This document shows positions 57,574 through 64,000 of a DNA stretch of 64,000 nt, in pieces. The DNA comes from Mesorhizobium alhagi CCNWXJ12-2. GTDB lineage: Bacteria > Pseudomonadota > Alphaproteobacteria > Rhizobiales > Rhizobiaceae. The translations under genes were made by a program, and so were the position numbers. Every line of letters starts with the position of its first letter. Position 1 is the first letter of the stretch. The stretch is from NCBI RefSeq assembly GCF_000236565.1, contig NZ_AHAM01000027.1:62001-126000 (forward strand), read 5' to 3'. Below the pieces are notes generated by a model. It saw nothing but the letters and a program-made list of their open reading frames with translations. It did not search any database and was not told the DNA's origin.

Positions 57574-57975
57574 TTAGGCGACAGCGCTTTCAAAAGCGTT
57601 CGGCGTGGTGTTCTTCAGATATTCCAGCGCGACCTTGGCCTGGGCCACGAGCGCGGCGAAGGCCTGCGGCTCATGGATGGCCATGTCGGACAGGACCTTG
57701 CGGTCGATCTCGATGCCGGCCTTGTTCAGCCCGTCGATGAAGCGGCCATAGGTCAGGCCGTGCTCGCGGGTCGCGGCATTGATGCGCTGGACCCAGAGAG
57801 CGCGGAAGTTGCGCTTGCGGTTCTTGCGGTCGCGGTATGCATACTGCAGCGACTTCTCGACCGCCTGCTTGGCGATGCGGATGGTGTTCTTGCGGCGGCC
57901 GTAGAATCCCTTGGCGGCCTTCAGAACCTTCTTGTGCTTGGCGTGGGCGGTAACGCCCCGTTTTACGCGTGCCAT
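57574..57975 (-). CDS. rplT: 50S ribosomal protein L20
   Basis: 133 residues. [20 protein letters not shown], then [20 protein letters not shown] and [20 protein letters not shown] are the highly conserved RNA-binding segments. The C-terminus is longer than E. coli's by some 15 residues, as usual in alphaproteobacteria. It follows rpmI by 32 bp. Confidence 0.98.
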   Translation of the reverse strand: MARVKRGVTAHAKHKKVLKAAKGFYGRRKNTIRIAKQAVEKSLQYAYRDRKNRKRNFRALWVQRINAATREHGLTYGRFIDGLNKAGIEIDRKVLSDMAIHEPQAFAALVAQAKVALEYLKNTTPNAFESAVA

Positions 57976-58007
57976 GTCATGATCTCCTTAAACGTTGTGG
58001 CCGGGGC

Positions 58008-58211
58008 TCAGAGGCCGTTCGGCAGAAAATTCTTGATCACCTTGCGGGCATCCGGTTCGGCTAGAACCATGGTGCCGCGGGCATCGCGAATGAACTTGTT
58101 TGAACGTTTGATCATGCCGTGGCGCTTGCCGGCGGCAGCCGACAGCACTTTTCCGGTCGCGGTTATCTTGAACCGCTTCTTTGCAGCGGATTTGGTCTTC
58201 ATCTTGGGCAT
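58008..58211 (-). CDS. rpmI: 50S ribosomal protein L35
   Basis: 67 residues from ATG 58211; the frame extends upstream without family resemblance. [20 protein letters not shown] and [16 protein letters not shown] are diagnostic. It is co-transcribed with rplT. Confidence 0.97.
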   Translation of the reverse strand: MPKMKTKSAAKKRFKITATGKVLSAAAGKRHGMIKRSNKFIRDARGTMVLAEPDARKVIKNFLPNGL

Positions 58212-58378
58212 TTTGCTCTCCGTATGGGTGCGCTTGATTGCGCTTTTTGTGCTTCGGGCAGACCAAGCCCGAAAAGCATTGCGAACCGCCACGGCATGCC
58301 CTGCCGGACGGTTCTGAACGCGGCGCTATTACCAGCAAGCTTCCCTTTGTGCAATAGCCTGCACAAGCACGGAATTGG

Positions 58379-59020
58379 TCAGTACAGCCAGAACAACACC
58401 GGTATGACCCCAGCCTCCTGTCCACTCTCCACCAGTTCGAAGAACGGTATGGAGATCAGAAATGCCAGGCCGTCGATCAGCGTGTGATTGAAAATGCGCG
58501 GTGTGAACGTGACCTCGGCCTGATCGCGGAAAAGCCGAGGGTTGGGAAAGAACCGCGGCACCCGGGCTATGTAGTCCTTGTACGGCGCACCGAGTACGGT
58601 AATCAAATGCCGTTCCTCGCGCAGTGTGACGACGTAGAACGCGGCTGCACACAAAGCCGCCGACGCCATCGCCACGATCACACTGCCGGTCTGGGTGCCG
58701 ATCCCGGCGGCCGCTATGGTGGAGAAAAAATACAGCGGGTTGCGCATCACCGAATAGGGACCTGTAGCGACCACTTCCGCCGATTTGCGTCCGCCAATAT
58801 AGAGGATAGACCACAGCCGGCCGCCGATCCCGACCAGTATCAGGACGATCCCGTGAGCCTCTATGCGTTCGTGCGCCAGTTCATCGTGCAGGGAGCCGCC
58901 GAAGACCAGCAAAGTGCAAAATGCGCCGATCAGCAGTGCCAGCAGGATGCGTCGGTGCCGCTGATAGCGGCCCATTTCGTCGAACGACTTTTCACTCGGA
59001 GAACGTGCCGCTGCGGCCAT
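58379..59020 (-). CDS. Isoprenylcysteine carboxyl methyltransferase-like membrane protein
   Basis: 213 residues from ATG 59020 (AGAGGGAAG upstream). Four to five hydrophobic segments are visible. The conserved region GPYSVMRNPLYFFSTIAAAG (about 107-126) and EERHLITVLGAPYKDYIARV (about 153-172) is the AdoMet-binding ICMT/PEMT-like signature (RNPxY and EE...Y). The methyl acceptor in bacteria is unknown. It sits between infC and rpmI on the same strand, an unusual place. Confidence 0.8.
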   Translation of the reverse strand: MAAAARSPSEKSFDEMGRYQRHRRILLALLIGAFCTLLVFGGSLHDELAHERIEAHGIVLILVGIGGRLWSILYIGGRKSAEVVATGPYSVMRNPLYFFSTIAAAGIGTQTGSVIVAMASAALCAAAFYVVTLREERHLITVLGAPYKDYIARVPRFFPNPRLFRDQAEVTFTPRIFNHTLIDGLAFLISIPFFELVESGQEAGVIPVLFWLY

Positions 59021-59152
59021 GGTCGACTTCCCTCTGGCCGCACGGGATGCAGCGGCAATCAGCCCTTGTCGATGCAAGTTGCGGAGAAATCGTGGCGAAA
59101 CAACAAGGCCGCCGAAGCGGCCTCAAGCTATCGTTTGATGCCAGCGTCAGGG

Positions 59153-59689
59153 CTATCGCGGCGCCAGCACCATCATCATCTGGCGGCCTTCGAGCTTCGG
59201 CTCCGCCTCGACCTTGGCGATAGTGGCAACCTCTTCCTTGACCTTGTTCAGAAGCTGCATGCCAAGCTCCATGTGGGCCATTTCGCGGCCGCGGAAGCGA
59301 AGCGTCAGCTTGACCTTGTCGCCTTCCTCGAAGAAGCGCCGCACCGCTCGCATCTTCACCTCGTAATCGTGGATGTCGATGTTCGGCCGCATCTTGATCT
59401 CCTTGATCTCGATGACCTTCTGGTGCTTGCGCGCCTCGGCGGCCTTCTTCTGATTGGCGTATTTCAGCTTGCCGAGGTCGAGGATCTTGGTGACCGGCGG
59501 CTGTGCGTTGGGGGAGATTTCGACAAGATCGAGACCCGCCTCTTCGGCGGCCAGCAGGGCATCGTCGATCGACACCTCGCCGCGGTTGCTTCCGTCCACA
59601 TCGATCAGTTGAACCCGGGGAACCCGGATGTCTCGGTTGGAGCGTGGGCCTTCCTTGGTGGGCGCCGTTGCTTTAAAAGGTCTGCGAAT
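59153..59689 (-). CDS. infC: Translation initiation factor IF-3
   Basis: 178 residues from an ATT codon at 59689, preceded by GAGGAGACC. No ATG/GTG start gives the complete N-terminus: the sequence after ATT ([20 protein letters not shown] then [19 protein letters not shown]) is the normal IF-3 start region. The linker and C-domain follow ([37 protein letters not shown]). The rare AUU start is the known means by which IF-3 represses its own translation. Confidence 0.94.
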   Translation of the reverse strand: MRRPFKATAPTKEGPRSNRDIRVPRVQLIDVDGSNRGEVSIDDALLAAEEAGLDLVEISPNAQPPVTKILDLGKLKYANQKKAAEARKHQKVIEIKEIKMRPNIDIHDYEVKMRAVRRFFEEGDKVKLTLRFRGREMAHMELGMQLLNKVKEEVATIAKVEAEPKLEGRQMMMVLAPR

Positions 59690-59894
59690 GGTCGTGGTCT
59701 CCTCGAGCCGTTTACGTTCTTGATTTAAGTCGATTGCGCCTATGTCGGCGCGATGCGGGCCGAGTCAATAGCACAGCGATTCTAAAAAATCATCAGAAAC
59801 CAAAAGGCCGCGTCGACTGTCGGGGCGGCGGCATGGTCCGCTCTTTTCGCTGGAATCGAGCTGTGCCACAAGGCTTGCATCGAAGGAGCATCAT

Positions 59895-60671
59895 ATGGCG
59901 ACAGGCAGTCCGGATTTCCAGGAGGTGAGCGGCGAGCGGATCGCGGTCAGGCATCTCGCCGGCCGCGAACCCGGCATCGTCTGGCTCGGCGGCTATGTTT
60001 CCGACATGAAGGGAACAAAGGCCGAGACCCTGCACGAATGGGCCGCCGCCAACGGCCGCGCCTTCTTGCGTCACGATTATTCAGGCCACGGCGAATCCGG
60101 CGGCGACTTCGCCGACGGCACGATCTCGAAATGGCTGGCCGAAAGCCTCGCCGTGTTCCGCCGGTTCAGCGCCGGCCGGCAAGTCCTCGTCGGCTCGTCG
60201 ATGGGTGCGTGGATCGCGCTGCGGATGATCGAGGAGTTGCACAAGAGCGGCGAGGGCGACCGTGTCGCCGGCCTCGTTCTCCTGGCCCCGGCGCCCGATT
60301 TCACGGTCGAGTTGATGGAGCCGAAGCTGAAGAAAACCCAGCGGCGCGATCTGGAGAAAAAAGGCTTCTTCGAGGTGCGATCGGACTACTCCGACCAGCC
60401 TTACGTCTACACCCGCGCGCTGTTCGAGGACGGCCGCGCAAACCGCGTCATGACAGGCCCGATCAACACCCATTGCCCGGTGCACGTGCTGCAGGGGATG
60501 AAGGACAAGGACGTGCCGCACACCCATGCACTGAAGCTCGTGAGCTGCATGCCGTCAGACGACGTGACCCTGTCGCTGGTGCCCGACGGCGACCACCGCC
60601 TGTCGCGGCCGCAGGATCTGGCCCTGCTGATCCGCGCGATCGAGGCGATCCTCGCCCAGGCCGGCGCGTAG
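59895..60671 (+). CDS. Alpha/beta hydrolase
   Basis: 258 residues with GAAGGAG 7 bp before ATG 59895. The nucleophile elbow is VGSSMGAW (Ser about 109), the oxyanion region IVWLGGYVSDMKGTK, and the acid and His in QGMKDKDVPHTHA and PDGDHRLSRPQD. It resembles ABHD10/palmitoyl-protein-thioesterase-like hydrolases. It ends 3 bp before the BenE-like transporter gene, so the two form an operon. Confidence 0.87.
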   Translation: MATGSPDFQEVSGERIAVRHLAGREPGIVWLGGYVSDMKGTKAETLHEWAAANGRAFLRHDYSGHGESGGDFADGTISKWLAESLAVFRRFSAGRQVLVGSSMGAWIALRMIEELHKSGEGDRVAGLVLLAPAPDFTVELMEPKLKKTQRRDLEKKGFFEVRSDYSDQPYVYTRALFEDGRANRVMTGPINTHCPVHVLQGMKDKDVPHTHALKLVSCMPSDDVTLSLVPDGDHRLSRPQDLALLIRAIEAILAQAGA

Positions 60672-60674
60672 CGG

Positions 60675-61817
60675 ATGCGTGCGTCGATCCCGGTTTCCGC
60701 CTTCGTAGCGGCGATCGTCGGGTTCGGCGGCACCCTGGCGCTGATCATCGCCGCGGCAGACGCGGTCGGCGCGAGCCGCGAGCAGACGGCGAGTTGGGTC
60801 ACGGCCATCTGCCTGGCGATAGCCTTCGAGACGGCATGGCTCTCTTGGCGCACCAGAATGCCGGTGATCACCGCATGGTCGACGCCGGGCGCGGCGCTCG
60901 TCGCCGCGAGCAGCGGCTTTTCGATGAATGACGCGGTCGGCGCCTTCATCGTCACCGCCGTGCTGTTGATCGCCACCGGCCTGTTCAAGCCGCTGACGAG
61001 GCTCATCGCCAAAATCCCGGCCTCGGTCGCCTCGGGCATGCTCGCCGGCATCGTCGTCAGCTTCGCCATCGGCGCGGTGAAGACCATCCCCGCGGACCCG
61101 GTGCTGATCCTGCCGCTGATCGCGGCCTTCTTCGCCATCAGGCTCTACAATCCGGCGCTGTCGGTGCTGGCCGTACTGATCGGCGGCGGTTTCGCCGCCT
61201 TCCTGACCGGCCGCGTCGGCGGCATGCCGCCGCCGGAGCTTTCTTCGCTTACGCTGATCGCGCCGGAATTCTCGGCGACAGCGATCATCGGCCTGGCCCT
61301 GCCGCTCTACCTCGTCACCATGGCCTCGCAGAATTTGTCGGGCCTCGCCGTACTGCGCGCCGCCGGCTACCATCCCGAGCCGGGACCGCTGATTTCGGTG
61401 ACCGGGCTGTTCTCGCTTCTTTCCGCCCCGTTCGGCGCGCTCACCACCAATCTGGCTGCGATCTCGGCGGCGATCTGCACCGGCCCGGACGTGCATCCGG
61501 ACCCGGCGGAACGCTGGAAAACCGGGCCGTTCTACGCGCTGGCCTATCTCGTCTTCGCGGTGTTCGGCGCGTCGCTGGTGGCGATCTTCGCGGTGCTGCC
61601 GGAGAGCCTGATCGTGCTGGTCGCCGGCCTGGCGCTGATGGGGCCGCTCGCCAATGCGCTGTCGATCGCGCTAATGGACGAAAGCGAGCGCATGGCCGCA
61701 ACCACGGCATTTGCCGTCACCGCCTCCGGTCTTCAACTGTTCGGCATCGGTTCGGCCTTCTGGGGACTGGTGGGCGGATTGATCGTTCTTGCCCTGGAAC
61801 GAACGAAAAAGACGTAA
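60675..61817 (+). CDS. BenE-family (benzoate/H+ symporter-like) transporter
   Basis: 380 residues, very hydrophobic, about 11-12 membrane helices. Family segments include TAWSTPGAALVAASSGFSMN (the conserved substrate-site region, about 73-92), SVASGMLAGIVVSFAIGA and FGALTTNLAAISAAICTGPD. Named after BenE of Acinetobacter; no benzoate genes are near, so the true substrate is open. It is coupled to the hydrolase gene upstream. Confidence 0.88.
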   Translation: MRASIPVSAFVAAIVGFGGTLALIIAAADAVGASREQTASWVTAICLAIAFETAWLSWRTRMPVITAWSTPGAALVAASSGFSMNDAVGAFIVTAVLLIATGLFKPLTRLIAKIPASVASGMLAGIVVSFAIGAVKTIPADPVLILPLIAAFFAIRLYNPALSVLAVLIGGGFAAFLTGRVGGMPPPELSSLTLIAPEFSATAIIGLALPLYLVTMASQNLSGLAVLRAAGYHPEPGPLISVTGLFSLLSAPFGALTTNLAAISAAICTGPDVHPDPAERWKTGPFYALAYLVFAVFGASLVAIFAVLPESLIVLVAGLALMGPLANALSIALMDESERMAATTAFAVTASGLQLFGIGSAFWGLVGGLIVLALERTKKT

Positions 61818-61933
61818 TCATTTCCGTTGCTTGTCCGGTTTTAGATCCTGTTGTCTTGAACAATTTGTTCACAATGGCCATCTCGAATCGAAGCAGCCGG
61901 GGTTGGCTGCCTCCAACCGAAGGAACGGGAGAA

Positions 61934-62401
61934 ATGAACACGACCGCATTGATCCGCCCGGCCTGGACGCCGGCGACCATCGCGCTGATGGTTATCGGCT
62001 TCATGGTGTTCTGGCCGCTGGGGCTCGCCATGCTCGCCTACATCATCTGGGGCGACCGGCTTGAAGGCTTCAAGCGTGACGCGAACCACGCGACGGACGG
62101 TATCTTCGCCGGCTGCCGCCGCGCTTCCGACAAGGCGCATCGCTGGGGCCACGGTTCGGCCCGCACCGGCAATGTCGCCTTCGACGACTGGCGCACCAAG
62201 GAACTCGAACGCCTCGACGAAGAGCGCCGCAAGCTCGAGGAGATGCGCGACGAATTCGACGAGTACGCCCGCGAACTGCGCCGCGCCAAGGACCAGGAAG
62301 AGTTCGACCGCTTCATGGCCAATCGCAACAAGTCGACCGCGCCGACCCCCACCAAGGGCCGCGGCAAGGGTTCGTCCACCGGCCTGCTCGACGAGACATA
62401 A
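61934..62401 (+). CDS. DUF2852 domain-containing membrane protein
   Basis: 155 residues from ATG 61934 (GGGAGAA upstream). One strong membrane segment (IALMVIGFMVFWPLGLAMLA, about 16-35) is followed by a coiled coil (LERLDEERRKLEEMRDEFDE and on to about 130) and a basic tail. The family is widespread in Hyphomicrobiales and has no known function. A rho-independent terminator follows directly. Confidence 0.85.
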   Translation: MNTTALIRPAWTPATIALMVIGFMVFWPLGLAMLAYIIWGDRLEGFKRDANHATDGIFAGCRRASDKAHRWGHGSARTGNVAFDDWRTKELERLDEERRKLEEMRDEFDEYARELRRAKDQEEFDRFMANRNKSTAPTPTKGRGKGSSTGLLDET

Positions 62402-62422
62402 GCGCCTCGGCGCGACTGATGG

Positions 62423-62458
62423 AACGGCGTCGCTGAAAAAGCGGCGCCGTTTTCGTTT
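62423..62458 (+). terminator. Rho-independent terminator after the DUF2852 gene
   Basis: AACGGCGTCGCT pairs over 12 bp (one G-U) with AGCGGCGCCGTT, with loop GAAAA, followed by TTCGTTT. It starts 22 bp after the stop codon. Confidence 0.85.
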
Positions 62459-62520
62459 GGCTCTTTTCTCCTCAACAGCCGCAATATCGGCGCCCGCTCG
62501 AATCACGTATTCTCCCAAAA

Positions 62521-63279
62521 ATGTCACTCGGCTTCTTCCGCAATCTCGCAAAGGCCAAGCCCGCTCCGATCCGGGAGCGCGAGCACGCTGTCGCCGGCCG
62601 TACGCTGCCGCTGCGGATCGTCGAGAACGACCGTGCGCGGCGGTTGACGCTGCGGATCGACGCCGGCGGGCGCGGGCTTCGCATCACCGTGCCGCCGGGC
62701 ATATCGGCCCGCGAGGTCGAGCGTTTTCTCGATCGCCACCAAGGCTGGCTGGAGCAGCGGCTGGCGAAAGTGCCGGACCGGCCGCAGGTCAGGCCGGGCA
62801 TAAAGATCCCGCTGCGCGGCGTGCCGCACACAATCATCCATGAACCCGGCAGGCGCGGAACCGTATTGGCGGCGGTCGACGAAAGCGGGCCTTCGCTGAC
62901 GGTGCATGGCGACCGCCTGCATTTGCCGCGCCGCATCGCCGACTTTTTGAAGCGCGAAGCAAAGCGCGAAATCGAGGCGCTGGTGGACAAGCACTGCGCC
63001 GCTGTCGGCCGGCGCGCCAAGGCCATTCGCTTCCGCGACACGACCAGCCGCTGGGGCTCCTGCACCACGGACGGCACGCTGTCCTTCTCCTGGCGCATCA
63101 TGATGGCGCCGCCGCCGGTGATAAATTATCTCGTTGCGCATGAGGTGGCGCATCTCAAGGAGATGAACCACGGCCCGAAGTTCTGGAAGCTGTGCGAAGA
63201 GCTCTGCCCCGACACCGACCGCTGCAAGGCCTGGCTGAAGCGGAATGGCGGTGCGCTGCAGGCGATTATGTTTGAGTGA
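62521..63279 (+). CDS. M48-like zinc metallopeptidase (YgjP/DUF45 family)
   Basis: 252 residues. The zinc motif VAHEVAHLKEMNHGPKFW (HExxH with a third His, about 204-221) follows the family signature FRDTTSRWGSCTTDGTLSFS. The N-terminal half is a basic beta domain (RRLTLRIDAGGRGLRITVPP). YgjP-type proteins are thought to be soluble peptidases; the target is unknown. Confidence 0.88.
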   Translation: MSLGFFRNLAKAKPAPIREREHAVAGRTLPLRIVENDRARRLTLRIDAGGRGLRITVPPGISAREVERFLDRHQGWLEQRLAKVPDRPQVRPGIKIPLRGVPHTIIHEPGRRGTVLAAVDESGPSLTVHGDRLHLPRRIADFLKREAKREIEALVDKHCAAVGRRAKAIRFRDTTSRWGSCTTDGTLSFSWRIMMAPPPVINYLVAHEVAHLKEMNHGPKFWKLCEELCPDTDRCKAWLKRNGGALQAIMFE

Positions 63280-63293
63280 GGGCAGCAGGTTCG

Positions 63294-63638
63294 ATGTCGA
63301 GCAACCGCGCCGAGACGCTGAAGAGGATAACGCCCGAGCTTGTCGTGCAGCTTACGCTGTATCCAACCGATCAGGGTGGACGGCGTGAGCCTATTCCGCC
63401 CGGATGGAGTTGCCCCTGCTTTCCTACGCGAGAGACTGATGTCGCGGGCTGGGACGGATGTCCGATGCTCGGTGACGATTGGATGCAGCCTGGAGAGACC
63501 CGAATTGTCGGCTACGCGTTCCTAAGCGGACGCGAGGCGGCAGAAGCGTTGTCCCTGAATGAACATTTCTACATTTGGGAACGCCGGATCATCGGCGAAG
63601 CCAAGATTCTTTCACCGGAAGCCCTAACGGGCCGTTGA
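63294..63638 (+). CDS. Hypothetical protein, possible EF-Tu-like beta-barrel
   Basis: 114 residues from ATG 63294; a GTG at 63276 is an alternative. The sequence VVQLTLYPTDQGGRREPIPP and GETRIVGYAFLSGREAAEAL has the alternating pattern of a beta-barrel seen in small proteins similar to elongation-factor barrel domains. No motif fixes a function. It follows the metallopeptidase by 14 bp and precedes trpF. Confidence 0.6.
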   Translation: MSSNRAETLKRITPELVVQLTLYPTDQGGRREPIPPGWSCPCFPTRETDVAGWDGCPMLGDDWMQPGETRIVGYAFLSGREAAEALSLNEHFYIWERRIIGEAKILSPEALTGR

Positions 63639-63686
63639 TTCGCTCTTTTTCTCGACTCTCCCGCCATCACGGGTTAAGTCCGGCAC

Positions 63687-64000
63687 ATGCCATTCGACAT
63701 AAAAATCTGCGGGCTGAAGACCGACGAGGCGCTGGCGGCGGCGCTGGCCGGCGGTGCGAGCCATGTCGGCTTTATTTTCTTTGTGAAAAGTCCGCGCAAT
63801 ATAAAAACCGCGGAAGCCGGGCGGCTACGCAAGGCGGCGATCGGCAAAGCCAAGGCGGTGGCCGTGACAGTCGACGCTGACGACGCAACTCTCGACGCGA
63901 TCGTCGAGGCGATGTCTCCCGATATGCTGCAGCTTCACGGCAACGAAACGCCGGAGCGCGTTGCCTATGTAAAGACGCGCTACGGCTTGCCGGTGATGAA
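63687..64000 (+). CDS. trpF: Phosphoribosylanthranilate isomerase, 5' part
   Basis: The window ends after 104 codons. MPFDIKICGLKTDEALAAAL carries the catalytic Cys (ICGLK), GASHVGFIFFVKSPRNI the phosphate region, and VDADDATLDAIVEAMSPDML then QLHGNETPERV the family signature with LHG. It performs the third step of tryptophan synthesis. trpB probably follows outside the window. Confidence 0.95.
   Translation, partial: MPFDIKICGLKTDEALAAALAGGASHVGFIFFVKSPRNIKTAEAGRLRKAAIGKAKAVAVTVDADDATLDAIVEAMSPDMLQLHGNETPERVAYVKTRYGLPVM

Overview
The window is high-GC, densely coded DNA from an alphaproteobacterium of the order Hyphomicrobiales, most likely Mesorhizobium or a close relative. The pointers are a rhizobial-type phospholipid N-methyltransferase next to dnaK-dnaJ, a Fur/Mur-type regulator, a malic enzyme fused to a phosphotransacetylase-like domain, the order infC / rpmI / rplT / pheS / pheT, and rhizobial intergenic palindromes. 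The genus call is inference from gene order and protein style, not from a search.

Layout. 1-13.6 kb is a sugar and sugar-acid catabolic region. A plus-strand group (TIM-barrel isomerase end, enolase-superfamily enzyme, GntR/FadR regulator, D-2-hydroxyacid dehydrogenase) is followed by a long minus-strand operon. That operon encodes an ABC sugar transporter (binding protein, two permeases, ATPase), an isomerase, a Gfo/Idh/MocA oxidoreductase and an aldo/keto reductase. It is divergent from a LacI regulator, and two LacI-type palindromes lie between them. gnd and a fur-family gene follow. 14.0-17.2 kb is a repeat-rich stretch with a Tat-exported metallo-hydrolase, a decayed partial copy of that gene, and a hypothetical ORF carrying two palindromic repeats in frame.

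17.1-20.5 kb is an AT-richer island of three overlapping genes: a ParB-domain protein (broken by one frameshift), an unrecognised protein with nuclease-like residues, and an SPPY-type DNA methyltransferase. Its promoter carries a perfect palindrome in the spacer. It is the best candidate in the window for an undescribed restriction/defence-like system. 20.5-34.4 kb holds maeB, mutS, a small DnaB-like ATPase, an RlpA-like protein, a five-gene galactose/galactonate (De Ley-Doudoroff type) operon that ends in an ATP-grasp enzyme, a GGDEF-EAL protein and gshB.

34.48-37.58 kb is a complete 3.1-kb IS1595-family element with perfect 30-bp terminal inverted repeats, an 8-bp target duplication and four passenger ORFs, inserted between gshB and comM. 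37.6-64 kb is mostly core chromosome: comM, a transglutaminase-like protease, PHA depolymerase, pyrF with small enzymes, pmtA, dnaJ, dnaK with a sigma-32 promoter, a MarR-GNAT pair, several oxidoreductases, and the translation cluster infC-rpmI-rplT-pheS-pheT (infC starting at ATT, and two unrelated genes inserted in the cluster). It ends with a hydrolase, a BenE transporter, a DUF2852 protein, a zinc metallopeptidase and the start of trpF. No rRNA, tRNA or CRISPR array was found.
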